Positions 45,861 through 57,142 of a stretch of DNA of 64,000 nt are shown one piece after another. The notes beneath the pieces are model-generated. The model saw only the letters and a list, made by a program, of their open reading frames with translations. It did not search any database and was not told where the DNA came from. The DNA comes from Acanthaster planci (Eukaryota > Echinodermata > Asteroidea > Valvatida > Acanthasteridae), in contig NW_019091380.1 of NCBI RefSeq assembly GCF_001949145.1, forward strand, positions 2,778,691 through 2,842,690. The letters are read 5' to 3'. The translations under genes and the position numbers were made by a program. Each line of letters opens with the position of its first letter. The first letter of the stretch is position 1.

Positions 45861-48800
45861 NNNNNNNNNNNNNNNNNNNNNNNNNNNNNNNNNNNNNNNN
45901 NNNNNNNNNNNNNNNNNNNNNNNNNNNNNNNNNNNNNNNNNNNNNNNNNNNNNNNNNNNNNNNNNNNNNNNNNNNNNNNNNNNNNNNNNNNNNNNNNNNN
46001 NNNNNNNNNNNNNNNNNNNNNNNNNNNNNNNNNNNNNNNNNNNNNNNNNNNNNNNNNNNNNNNNNNNNNNNNNNNNNNNNNNNNNNNNNNNNNNNNNNNN
46101 NNNNNNNNNNNNNNNNNNNNNNNNNNNNNNNNNNNNNNNNNNNNNNNNNNNNNNNNNNNNNNNNNNNNNNNNNNNNNNNNNNNNNNNNNNNNNNNNNNNN
46201 NNNNNNNNNNNNNNNNNNNNNNNNNNNNNNNNNNNNNNNNNNNNNNNNNNNNNNNNNNNNNNNNNNNNNNNNNNNNNNNNNNNNNNNNNNNNNNNNNNNN
46301 NNNNNNNNNNNNNNNNNNNNNNNNNNNNNNNNNNNNNNNNNNNNNNNNNNNNNNNNNNNNNNNNNNNNNNNNNNNNNNNNNNNNNNNNNNNNNNNNNNNN
46401 NNNNNNNNNNNNNNNNNNNNNNNNNNNNNNNNNNNNNNNNNNNNNNNNNNNNNNNNNNNNNNNNNNNNNNNNNNNNNNNNAAAAACAAAAGAAATGAAAA
46501 AAATGGATGATAAACTTGCCACTTTTCAATAAAATACCACAAACTAGTGCCACTTCAATGTCACTTCAAATCTTGAATGGTTTGTTAGACTACTGCCGTT
46601 AAGTCCCCTCGAGAGAACCACGCCCCCTTTTCCAGCCACCGCTTTTAAATTTTGTATTTCTCAATTCGCAGCATTTCACGACGAATTTCGGCAGCAACGT
46701 TTCCACAGCGTTCATTCTGGCTCCATATCTCTGCGTTTCTCACGATCCCGTTACCATGGCAAAGATCATTGGTACCCTGTTTTTCGTTACCGGTATGGTG
46801 ACCATCTTGCAGACCACCCTTGGGGTAAGGTACGAGTTATGACACAGTTTAAAAGGGAGTACATTGAACATTTAGATGTTATTATATGACATTATTAAAT
46901 AAAATTTAGGATTTGTACACTTTACATTGGGAGCGACTGGGGGAAGTTCTTTATGAGGGTAGAGGAATTCGCCCCCAGGACTCCGACTACGCCACTGGTA
47001 TTCAACACCACTGATGGTGAATTTTAGTCTTCAGAACATTTCAAAGTTCTTTACATGGTTATCCTGTCATCCAGTAGCGCAGCTAGGATTTTACTAACGG
47101 GGGGCACAAAGGGGCACCAGCATCCTAGGGGGGCACCAGCTTTGTGTGGTTTTAAGGGGCAAGTTTTTGTTAGCCTTGTTCAATATCCATTCGTCCGTTT
47201 TCTCAAGTGGGGGGTACCTGGGGGCATTGAGGATTTGTGGGGGGCACGTTCCCCCAGCCCCCCCCCCCCCGGCTACGTCGCTGCTGTCATCACTGAAGTT
47301 ACAAAATAGTAATTGAACTACAAACCAAGCATTTTTGAAGGCAGTGGCAAAGCCGAAGCTTTTTCCAATGATATACCTAGGGCTATATTTTAGTCGTTTT
47401 GCCATTCATATACCAGTGATGTTGCAGATGGGCTTATAAAGACAGGCTTAATCCCCAAACAACCACTTAACCCCCGGTCACTCTTCTACTGACCAGCGCA
47501 GCCACCAAGCCGGAAGTCAGAGCCGGCTTTTAAATTCAAAAGTGTTAAGTTTACTCTGTACGGTAGACGTTGGCAATGATATTAGGCCTATTGTTTCGAG
47601 TTACATGCATTACAAACGTCAATTCTTGTGTTAATAATTTCATAAAGCAATGTTCTGTTCCTACTGACCAGACTCCCTATCATCCAGGGAACAACTTTCG
47701 CTTTCCTCGTCCCGACATTTTCCATTCTGAACCTACGAGGAGAGTGTCCCCCGGCGCCCACAGGTAGGATATGTCTCCCCGACTTCCAGCATCTGCCTGA
47801 TTACCTACACACCACCCAACCTGCGATTCACCGACCCACCCACAGTCCACTGACACTATAGACAAAACCAGACCATATCATCCCATTCCGTACCGTACCA
47901 TGCATGCCTGCCTGCATGCCACGCCGCCCCGCACCTCGCCGTACTATACGCCACACCATACGCCATAGCATACCATACGGTATGTCGATGCCTCCCACAA
48001 GATTGTGTGCCAAACTGTGTTCAGTGCAATCTCGTAGCCCAAAGCTGTGTTGCGTGGCTTTGCTCCTGCATTCTTTACAGTTTCAGCGTCACATCAATAC
48101 GAGTTTTCACTACCTGCAGATAATTCCACAATGGAAGAGACAGAAGCAGCCGAAGAAGAATGGCTAGCAAGAATCAGAGAGGTAGGAATTAATAAAAGAG
48201 GCAGTAAAAGGTGAGCGGTGGGCAAATCTCTTAATCGGTTCTCGTTTTTTTTTGTTGAAATCATTATTTCTCATTACTTGTCAATTTGGCATCGTCGTGT
48301 GCTTGATAAAAGTGAAGTCGCGTCCGAATGTTTTGTGTTTGGAGCTTGACCATGTCTATGCAGGTTACAAACACATGCTGACAGCAGCCATAGCCATAAC
48401 TATGGAACATGTTTCTGACACAACCTCTCACAGCAACAGGTAGGAAAACAGTGTGTACTTTGGGGTTCTCACCTTTTTTCTCTGACGTTTCCAGAAAAGT
48501 TGTAAGCCAATAGTGCAATATTAATTGGTCCAAAGTCTACATGATGCTAAACGCAGTTCAAGTTTATGCTGTCGTTTTGCATTGTTTTTTCCTCGCGGAG
48601 CAGGTGGAATTTCGCCAGAGTTGTATATAGAGAAAGTGGCATTACTGCTCCGAGTGGAAACAAAAGAGGGAGTGTTTGGAATGAAAATGGCGGTTTTTTG
48701 GTATGCAGTTCGTAAGTGTGACGTCACTTCTGTTCAAACCACGCCCACTGCACATGCACTGCACATAGAGTTACGTGCATTGATCGCCGTTTACATGGAA

Positions 48801-51800
48801 CCGGAAGTTAACAAATCGGATTCACCTCATAGGCGTGCAAGTTTGGCGCGGGGCACGCTGAGTACATGCAACGAAATTATGCAGGAATGTATGGTCTTCG
48901 TGCGTGTGCCGAATGCGTGCAGGAACCTAGTTAGAAAACTTCTCACCAGCCTGTCTTTGTTTCGCCGGTGTTGGTCTACTTCAAATTACTGCTTGATGCA
49001 TGCACTGGCGCATACACCTGCCACTTTTGTTTCCAACAATGATGACACTTAATATGTATGTTGCACGGCTCTGAATTTCGCAGATCCAGGGCGCCATCAT
49101 GGTGGCTTCATGCATCCAAGTCGTAATTGGCGCGACAGGCATCGTTGGTATTATGCTGAACTTCATCGGTCCCCTCGCTGTCACATCCACCATCACACTG
49201 ATTGGTCTGTCGCTTCACCAGGCGGCCGCGGATAAGGCAGGCAAACACTGGGGCATTGCCGTCATGTAGGTTACTAGTTGTTAAGCACAGTCAAAGTTAG
49301 ACGGTTCGATTTTTATGATTATCACTTATCATTATTGATATTTTCCCCAAAATATTATATACATGCATTGCTATGTTATTCTTTTACCCTTAACCATATC
49401 CAATTATCTTTTTTACATTTTAGGACCATGGTGTTTATCATTCTATTCTCGCAATATCTGCCCGAGATTGGCATACCAGTTTTGAGCTACAATTCCCGGA
49501 AGAAGTGTCACATGACTAGATTCAACCTCTTTAAACTGTTTCCGGTGAGAAATTGCACTCTTCACTGGGTACAGGGCCAAATCAACACCTACGAACACCG
49601 TAGTCCGATCAATACCGAAAAGAGGGTGGAAATACGCTTCATTCTGGTGGCACGTAAAGTGACTGGTACACTTAACCAGGGTTATTTTACCGTGATAGTT
49701 TCAGAGCAATGGGAAAAAAATTAAATCAAGCCAGCTTTGTGTACCAAATCAATTTTTAGGCCTCTCCTTTACATTTTAATAATTAGGAAAAAATCATCTT
49801 TGGCTGTATCCATCCACGTCTTAGATATGAACGTTCGTTAGCTGCCAAAAGCCCACGAAAAGACGGTGACATGTTTGAAACAACGAAGCCTATCTTGTGC
49901 CTGCATGGTTTTACTTACCCGTTTCCAAGTTACAAAAGACAGCGTTGTTACTACTCAATGTGACAGCCACTCGCTTGTTGACATCTTTTCAAAGATAATT
50001 CTGGCTGTTGCTCTTGCCTGGCTGTTTTGCTTCATATTCACCGCCACCGGTGTGTTCCCCGACGACCCCAGTGTGTACGGGTACGCCGCTCGAACCGATC
50101 TGAACAGCATGGTGCTGGACCGCGCGCCTTGGTTTCGCTTCCCGTATCCAGGTAAAAGAGCGATCGTTAATGTAAACATATCATTTAGGTCAGGCCAACG
50201 GTTTGATTACTTAGATTTCGAACCCGCCGTCTCCGAAAAATACAATTTTTTGGACAAAAAAGAAAAAAAATTGACATTATTTTTTCCTGTTTAGTCTAAA
50301 AAAAAATTGAGTACATTTAACTGTGTTCCCTTCCCAACCCTCGATAAGTTAGTTGCGGAGGGTAATGGCGCTGACGAGTGATTTATTATTTCGCCCTCCG
50401 ACACTGGAAATTTTCACGCCATGTTAGTAATCCAGTGAAGTAAAAAGAGTGCTGGCCTTACAAATCGGCTCCACGTTATGGCTAACCTATCAGAACTAAT
50501 CGTGTATCAAAACATTAACTGTCGAAATTATGATAGGAACAATAGTGATCCAATGTGTCAAGCAGCCCGAATCTACAGGTCTGCATCGATTACATGTATC
50601 AAGAGTTTTTCCTGTAGGCCTACATGTTGAAAGTAATAGTATGCAAAACTATCATAGCCGGCTCAGAATAGTAAACAGAAATTTAATTTGTACTTTTTGA
50701 TACAGTACTCAAATTTACTATGTTTCTCATCCAGAAAATGAGGAGTACCATGCGGCCCGGTAAATTAAATCCCACGCATTTTTAAGAGCTGGAAGTGTTT
50801 GTTGCTATAAACAGGTCAATGGGGCACACCCACCGTGACCGTGTCCAGTGTTCTTGGCATCACAGCCGGCGTGTTTGCTTCCATCGTCGAGTCCATTGGT
50901 GACTACTATGCTTGCGCCAGACTGTCTGGTGCCCCACCCCCTCCCCAGCATGCTATCAATCGGGGTGTGTTGTTGGAGGGCATTGGGTGCATACTGGCCG
51001 GGGCCTGGGGATCCGGAAACGGAACTACGTCACACAGTGAGAACATCGGGGCAATAGGACTCACAAAAGTACGTTGATGTGTTTAAAACCTCGTTTCTTT
51101 CTCTTTTATGTTCTTTTGGTCTTTTCAAGAACTTGATAGGTCTACAAGGGCAATTTTTGACGTTGCAAACGACATGCACTGCTCCTCAAACCACATCACT
51201 GGAATTTTCCAGTTCAGCATATAACCTATTATTAATCCGTGGTTATCACCAGGTCGGCAGTCGAGTAGTTGTCCAGGTGGCAGGCTGTATTATGATGCTT
51301 ACCGGACTTCTTGGAAAGTTTGGTGCTTTGTTTGCCAGTATGCCAGAACCAATCGTTGGTGGCGTCCTTTGTATCACCTTCGGTGAGCTTTTCCAGATTT
51401 CTTTTTTCTAGTGCAAAAAGTCTTTTTTTTTCGAGTTAACGACACCCAGAAAGTGCGAAATAAAACTGAACTGTTTTACAGGATCAAGACTTGGAGTATA
51501 GCAATGATTGAATGTCTTTGCAATCATTTCGATTGACATCTTTATTTAAGGTATAATAATAACAAAAATAACTTTTATTTTTAAGGTATGGTAACAGCAG
51601 TAGGGTTGTCCAACCTCCAGTTTGTGGACCTCAACTCATCCCGTAACCTCTTCGTTCTGGGCTTTTCTACCCTGATGGGCCTTGTGGTGCCGTACTATCT
51701 CGAGCAGAATCCAGGCCTACTGAAGACCGGTAACAACTTTCACGTTCAAAACAAGAGCACAGTAATTGTGATGATCGTTTTTAGCACTCCACACTGCTTG

Positions 51801-52563
51801 GTATATCGAGGCATTTGTTAAATACATGTATTGCCTTATGCAAGTTATTTCATGGTCTTTGGTTTCATACATACCACAGTTTTCATCAAGTTTATTGCCG
51901 ACTAGAATTTAGAAATCGTTTTGAGTTCGTTCTAGAGCTTGATAAAGTGTAACTGTGCTCAACTTCTGCAGGTTCTGCCGAATTAGATCAAATAATTTCG
52001 GTTATGCTCACCACGGGTATGTTTGTCGGCGGATTCCTAGCAATTCTTCTGGACAATACCATACCGGGTAAGTTACCATTCGAGGGTACGGTAATGATAT
52101 GTTTTTGATATCTAGGCCTAATTCGTGGGAGAGGAGGAATTAAAAAGAAATCTTAATCAACGATCAAAAGATTTTGACGGCCATTCGTTTAATACCGATT
52201 GCTACCCATGCAGGCACCGACAAAGAACGAGGAATTCGGTCCTGGCGAAAACATGTCACCGGTGACGCCAGGGATGAGGAAGAAGGAGCCGCGCAAGAAA
52301 CAGGCAACGATGTAGAAGGTGGTTGTGAAGATCAATATTTTGAGCTGAGCGAGATGAAGGCTCCCGATGACCTGCTGGCGGACGTCCCGATAAAAACCCC
52401 ACCGACGCAAACTGCTTTGCCAGCCAGTTACGACTTACCCTTGGTTATGCCGCTCGTTCGGCGTTGGGCTTGTTGCCGTTACCTGCCGTTCAGCCCCTCT
52501 TTCCGGGGATTTAAGTTTGGTTGGATTACAAAGACGTGCAGGAAAAAAGAATCGTCAGGTTAG
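45627..52563 (+). CDS. SLC23 / nucleobase-ascorbate transporter (NAT family), 12 exons
   Basis: Plasma-membrane transporter that in this family moves nucleobases, urate or ascorbate, Na+-coupled in animals. Exons: 45627 to gap, 46672-46829, 47672-47763, 48120-48181, 49084-49265, 49424-49544, 49995-50151, 50815-51068, 51253-51382, 51586-51729, 51972-52067, 52214-52563. After the gap all phases agree. Landmarks: [12 protein letters not shown] (N-terminal motif), [67 protein letters not shown], the NAT signature [44 protein letters not shown] and [11 protein letters not shown] in the exon 4 loop is a likely glycosylation site. The signature starts with Glu, whereas ascorbate transporters have Pro. 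The end of exon 1, probably with helix 1, is lost in an assembly gap. Start ATG is the first in frame; a TTG-initiated extension upstream is unlikely. Confidence 0.93.
45861..46480. other. Assembly gap (620 N)
   Basis: Unknown bases. It hides the end of transporter exon 1 and the start of its first intron. Long frames spanning it in all six frames are artefacts. Confidence 1.
46672..46829 (+). CDS. SLC23-like exon 2
   Basis: 158 nt after TTCGCAG. Encodes [20 protein letters not shown] and [20 protein letters not shown]. The donor is GTACGA at 46830, not the nearer GTAAGG at 46825: only the former keeps GVRLPIIQG in frame. Confidence 0.88.
47072..47283 (+). mobile_element. hAT-type MITE with exact 8-bp target duplication
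   Basis: 212 bp in the second transporter intron. Ends CAGTAGCGCAGCTAGG and CCGGCTACGTCGCTG. Flanked by CTGTCATC at 47064-47071 and again at 47284-47291, an exact 8-bp target-site duplication. The interior is G-run rich (GGGGGGCAC blocks). Confidence 0.85.
47672..47763 (+). CDS. SLC23-like exon 3 ([14 protein letters not shown])
   Basis: 92 nt, entering phase 2, leaving phase 1 at GTAGGA. Encodes [19 protein letters not shown] and RGECPP, a classic NAT helix. Confidence 0.92.
47867..47984 (+). repeat. Degenerate CCATAC/CATGCC low-complexity tract
   Basis: Irregular repeats of CCATA, CCGTAC and GCATGCC motifs in the third transporter intron. No fixed period. Confidence 0.55.
48120..48181 (+). 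CDS. SLC23-like exon 4 (glycosylated loop)
   Basis: 62 nt after ACCTGCAG, ending phase 0 at GTAGGA. Encodes [20 protein letters not shown] then E; the NST sequon sits where SVCT loops are glycosylated. Confidence 0.88.
48703..48812 (+). repeat. Partial copy of the MITE at 53282-53482
   Basis: Shares GTTCGTAAGTGTGACGTCAC, CCCACTGCACATGCACTGCA and GGAACCGGAAGTTAAC with the complete element. The right terminal repeat is absent. Lies in the fourth transporter intron. Confidence 0.8.
49084..49265 (+). CDS. SLC23-like exon 5 (IQGAIM...GKHWGIAV)
   Basis: 182 nt, ending phase 2 at GTAGGT. Two helices: [16 protein letters not shown] and [18 protein letters not shown], then AGKHWGIAV. Confidence 0.93.
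49424..49544 (+). CDS. SLC23-like exon 6 (FSQYLPE)
   Basis: 121 nt, ending phase 0 at GTGAGA. Encodes [19 protein letters not shown] and FNLFKLFP, as in SVCT FSQY / LFKMFP. Confidence 0.92.
49995..50151 (+). CDS. SLC23-like exon 7 (GYAARTD...APWFRFPYP)
   Basis: 157 nt after TTTCAAAG, ending phase 1 at GTAAAA. Encodes [25 protein letters not shown] and APWFRFPYP. Confidence 0.92.
50815..51068 (+). CDS. SLC23-like exon 8 with NAT signature
   Basis: 254 nt, ending phase 0 at GTACGT. Carries the substrate-site helix [29 protein letters not shown] and the signature [10 protein letters not shown]. Confidence 0.95.
51253..51382 (+). CDS. SLC23-like exon 9 ([16 protein letters not shown])
   Basis: 130 nt after ATCACCAG, ending phase 1 at GTGAGC. 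Encodes [15 protein letters not shown] then [19 protein letters not shown]. Confidence 0.94.
51586..51729 (+). CDS. SLC23-like exon 10 ([17 protein letters not shown])
   Basis: 144 nt after TTTTTAAG, ending phase 1 at GTAACA. Near-identical to animal SVCT over [20 protein letters not shown]. Confidence 0.95.
51972..52067 (+). CDS. SLC23-like exon 11 ([15 protein letters not shown])
   Basis: 96 nt, phase 1 at both ends; donor GTAAGT. Last helix, [17 protein letters not shown]. Confidence 0.93.
52214..52563 (+). CDS. SLC23-like exon 12, cytosolic C-terminus
   Basis: 350 nt after CATGCAG to TAG at 52561-52563. Starts [11 protein letters not shown] (SVCT GTPEERGIRKW) and ends with [15 protein letters not shown], matching SVCT YLPISPTF. 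Confidence 0.93.
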
Positions 52564-52827
52564 AGGGCTCAGACATACAACCAACTGGGTCATATCCACT
52601 TTCGGATTGTTGGGAGGTGCAAGTCAGTTCTTTTCCTTCCATTGATAAAATTCTTGAAGACCGGCTGGTGTGTAGGTCTCATTTTTCCACCGTTGCAGGA
52701 GGGGGAGAGTAGGGAATCTTAAGCTTGAGGCTTAAGTGTTAGAGGTGATATTGGCTGTAGCGTTTGGCTGATGGAGACACAACATGGGCGTGAATCCCGG
52801 CAGATGGGGGTTACATATATATCCCCC

Positions 52828-52851
52828 CCCCCACACACACACACACAGGCA
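52828..52851 (+). repeat. Poly-C / (CA)n microsatellite
   Basis: A C-run followed by CACACACACACACA. A second CA tract lies near 53134-53152 and a C-run near 53090-53099. Confidence 0.9.
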
Positions 52852-53281
52852 CACCTTTTTTAGAGGGGGGATGGCTATTAAATCATTCCCCTAGTTTTCG
52901 GGGTGAGCAAAAAAAATAAAGCGGATCGTGAAGAATTTCTCAGACTCCTAACAACTAAAATGCATAAAATATCACGCAAAACAGGGAAATCATTTTTAAA
53001 AAAAGTCAACAATACGCCATTCTGAACACAAATTATAAAAGCACATCAACATCACGAGCATCGACCTCTATATAGTCACGTGGTGTAAACCCCCCCCCCT
53101 GGCGTTATGACTTTCATGACTGGGCAAGTTATCCCCACACACACACACACACTGCCCCACCTTTCCTCGTTCTCCTCCAACATCCGGTACAAATGGTTCA
53201 AATTTATGCACTGCACGACAACACTTGTTTTGTAGCCGTAATTAATGATTTGATCAAAGAGTAAAAGTTCAGTGTTATCTA

Positions 53282-53482
53282 TCCGGTTCGTAAGTGTGAC
53301 GTCACTTCAGTTGAAACCGCGCCCACTGCACATGCACTGCACCTAGAGTTACATGCAGTATTGATCGCCGTTTACATAGGACCATGGAACCGGAAGTTAA
53401 CGCTCAATTTCAGCGATCGTCCAATGGGAGCTTGCAAATCGTGACGCGTCTGCCTTTGTGACGAAGTCACTTACGAACCAGA
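53282..53482 (+). mobile_element. TA-flanked MITE with GGTTCGTAAGTG ends
   Basis: 201 bp; TCCGGTTCGTAAGTGTGACG at left and CACTTACGAACCAGA at right are inverted repeats. TA borders at 53280-53281 and 53483-53484. A partial copy lies at 48703-48812. Confidence 0.8.
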
Positions 53483-54565
53483 TACTGCTGTCAAATATCG
53501 ACAAGAATATAATATCAAATCAGTGCTCTGAAATATGGGATTGGCTACGCAGCCCTTCTGTATTTCACTGCTGTAAAGTATTTCCCTAGATGCAAAATTA
53601 ATGCTCATGTCTAAGTTGGTCTTAAGTTATCAGCCTTTACCGATGTTATCCATTGTATCTCCTATTTCGTTTACAATTATTTTTACAAATTTGTATTTTG
53701 TGTAGCGTGCGAGATTTGGCACAAACTGTTTACTTTATTCTTTAATTCTCTTCGTCTTGTGTTTTGCTTCTATTGGAAACATCCAGCACAGCCGCCTTTT
53801 CGTCAGGATTTTTTTTTAATTCGACCTTCTGCGGCGTTACCGGTACCCATTTTACTCGATCTCAAGAAACAATCAACCAGACGAGGTTAAAGGTCATGGC
53901 TTTGGCCTTATAATAATGTATGAGCAAATCGCAACGTTTTAACGTCACGATAGTCGTGGATTGCCTCTGAATGACACAGTGACTTTTATTGAAATATATA
54001 TATTAACCATCATGTATTTTGTGCTTCAATACTTTTATTAAAATCAAAGTTATAGTCACGCAGAGTCATTGTACTGTCACCTCAATTGTCAAAGGACTTT
54101 GGCAGTTTGAAAACCTGCGAAGTTCCCACGATGATGGGACGTAGATGAGAACATCTTTGACATGTTTTGTGACTGTCACTCGCCGGTACTGGTTAATACT
54201 AAAAAAGAGTGATAAAATATAACTTGAATGCCTTTTTAGAAATCATTATCAGCTAAAAGAAACAGTGTGTGCATGTGTGGCTGCAGGTCTGATCATTATT
54301 ACGCTTTTACCCTTTATCTTTTATTCTCATTGCAGGAAGTAATTAGATTGCATGTAAGATTGTGAGCTTGTATTTCTGTGAAATGAATGGATGAAAACGG
54401 GTCTTCAAAACGCTTTCCGAGATGATTTTTGCCATAAGCGTGGATTTTGGTTCTACTTACATTGTGATATCATCTTCGGAAACAAATTTCTCCACTTAAA
54501 AACTACACAGCAGAACTGAACGAATTGCGTGTATGTCTCAAAGACGTTTCAAGACAGTGACTCTT

Positions 54566-54735
54566 TTTCTTCGCCTTTCACCCCTGCGGAGTAAGTTCGA
54601 TTCCCGGCTCGTCTAAGTGCATATAAATTGGGTTTTTAGCCCGTACTTGATTCCGTTGAGTTTTACCCTGGGGTTTTTATCCCATCTCTGAAAGTGCTTC
54701 TCGCTGCCTCCCATCCACCACACACCATAATTTCT
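54566..54735 (+). repeat. Possible tRNA-derived SINE
   Basis: Box-B-like GTTCGATTCCCGGCTCGTC at about 54594, followed by a body with GGGTTTTTAGCCCGTACTTG and GGGGTTTTTATCCC typical of invertebrate SINE tails. Box A is not clear. Confidence 0.45.
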
Positions 54736-56339
54736 TGAGACGCTGCTTTGACGGAGTAGCCGATCCTCAAGATGGATTTTTCTTTATTGTTTTGAAGTCA
54801 AGAAATCTACCGTTGCCATTCGTGACAATTTACTGCCGATTGCAGCCATAGAAAAGTTGGGGTGCGAACGAAAGTTTTCCACTTTTATTTTTTTTTATAT
54901 TTTTTTCATCATGCGTACGTGCAGTACCGGGGGTACCATTTACATTCGAATGACCCTGGTTAAACTGTTTTTGAAATATCACATATTACCGTTGGTTGCA
55001 ACTCATGGTCAATGACATCTCGTAGATTTATTTTAAAGGGCAAACTTTTTATGCTTACAAAGGAAATCAGCTAATGGTAACCACTATTGCGAACCTGTCC
55101 CTCTAATGTCGTCCAGTACCCTTTCTTCGAATGGCACCCACGCCTGAACTTAGAGGCCATCTTTTTTTTAACTTTACTTATAAACACAAAACTTGGTCCA
55201 CCGTAACTAAGATTATGCGCTGAAATTGGTCCTCGTAAAAATATTGAACCATTTGTAACACCTCAATACCGAAACGAAATATTCACACTTACTTAGGTTT
55301 TGTCACCTCCGTAAAACCCTGCCCTCCTTTTTTCTGTTGCTGGGAGTCGGTGGCGGGGATCTTCCCAGGCCAAAACTTTAAGTTTGTTGGAACTAGTCTA
55401 AAACCCGTTGGAGTGTAGCTGATGTTCCCAGAGCCAAGCTATAGGCAAGGGAGCAGGTCCGTGTTGGAGGAAATGTACCGCCGATGGATTACTCTCTATG
55501 AACACAATTGAACATGCAAGGAATACACCTTGACAACAGGATTGTCGGCACAGCAAATGTGGTGATGATTTATTGAACAATAATCACGAAATATGCAGTG
55601 ATAATTGGGGCTAGATTAGCTTCGCGTCCTCGTCCATTCGAATCAAAGAATCTCCATTTTTCCGTCATTTCTCCTTAACATATTAATGACAGTCATTTAT
55701 AGTCAAAACTTTACACTTTGCAGTATGTAACTGGCGCCTGCGCTGGCAGACTACTGTACATGTAAAGAAACTTTAAATTGTTTTCAATGCTAAATGGGTA
55801 CATTGTTTAATGAGCTGCTTTATTTCTCCCAATTAAGTCCTCTCTGAGCGATTTGGACGTTGCCGCTCTCTTAAAATCTCATTTTTGTCAAACATAATGG
55901 ATGCACAAAATGTACTGTGATGCAACCTTGAATCTGTAAATGGGACATTTAATAACTGGAAGGCAAAAGCCCCGACCATTAGCATTAGTGAGAAAGTACT
56001 CCAGGGCCATAACCCACCATTATAGGGAAGCGCAGTTTGTTACCGGGGGTAGAAAGGCTATTTTTAACGATTAGAAGGACCTTTGATGTCCAACAATTAC
56101 AATATGCAATCTCCAATTAAATTGTTAAACTTTTATAAACTGTTTAATATGAAATATCTGGAGGGAATTCTCACGGTAGCATTTCACATGGTGCTACCAC
56201 AAACGTACCACTTAACTTGCTACCTTCTCCCACGAAAAACTCCAAATCTCAATCATTTTTAGTAATTTTTAGTAACATTATTACTTGGGCTAACGCACCC
56301 TGCAGCCCATAGGGAAAAAAACCTGCCTACACTGCATCA

Positions 56340-57142
56340 TTATTTTTTGTTAGAGTATGAGTTGAAGTATTTTCCGGGAACCGGGTAGAGGGGCTGAGCC
56401 GCTGAAACTTCTGTCCCCTCCCCAGGGTACATGGGCTTGCCATCGGCATGTTTTACTTTCGTCCCCGATAATATCAACCCCCTCATTTTCCCGAAGGCTA
56501 GATCCGCCCCTACTATGCGACCAACGTCTCTGTCGATCGATGGCAGTATCTGCTGTTCAACTGCTTCCCTACACACCCTGTTACGTATCCATCCATAAAT
56601 ACCCCCGTTTAAGTTAGCCATTTCACTGCATTTGGACTTTTAAAAAGGATGGCCCATCTTCCTAAGCCTGTCTCGCGTTTTCACAATATTCTCTGAGCCT
56701 TTTCTCGATTCCTCCATCCATTATATATATATAAATTCCACCCCCACCTCTTACTTTCTAATTTTCCCACCTTTTGTTCTCTTTTACTTAAAATTTTGAT
56801 CTCTCACTTGAATGAAACATATCGACTGGACCCTACCTCCAGCAAAAACACCCAATTTTATACTTAACTAGAATAGCTTCCTGCATCAGTAAAACACTGA
56901 ACCGTTCCCTTGTGGCTTTTACGTCCTAAGACCATGGAGGTTCCCACCTCCATGGTAAGACCTGCGCAATATAATAACGACTGCGCCAGGTTGTCGGATG
57001 GCAATAAAGGAAGTGCGCCCTCAAGCGCCAGGACTGTTAATGACCGGTAAATACGAAAAAGTGACGAGGAAATCGGTGAGTTAACCCCTTTTAAAAAACA
57101 CAAAAGGGCCACTATTTTGTCTCGTGACAGAAACGAGTTCAA
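56340..57142 (-). other. Two open frames of unknown status
   Basis: Reverse-strand frames of 92 codons (57142-56864) and 93 codons (56621-56340, from ATG), separated by 240 bp that include an (AT)n tract at 56721-56734. No family recognised. The second frame contains GGGGCGGATCTAGCC, which resembles ends of common invertebrate MITEs, so it may be non-coding transposon sequence. Confidence 0.2.
56931..56956. other. Perfect 11-bp inverted repeat
   Basis: ACCATGGAGGT and ACCTCCATGGT separated by TCCC: a short strong hairpin inside the unexplained reverse-strand frame. Confidence 0.8.

Noticed and set aside
45546-46553. Long frames of 220-335 codons in several frames
   Set aside because: They exist only because the 620 N contain no stops. 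Only the forward frame from 45627 to 45860 is real (transporter exon 1).
46825-46830. GTAAGG as the donor of transporter exon 2
   Set aside because: It would put exon 3 out of frame; the GTACGA five bases later restores GVRLPIIQG.
48525-49052. 175-codon forward frame
   Set aside because: Covers a transporter intron and a MITE fragment; no homology and wrong phase for neighbouring exons.
56721-56734. (AT)n tract as a TATA box for the reverse-strand frame
   Set aside because: About 100 bp from the ATG and simple-sequence in nature; not enough to claim a promoter.
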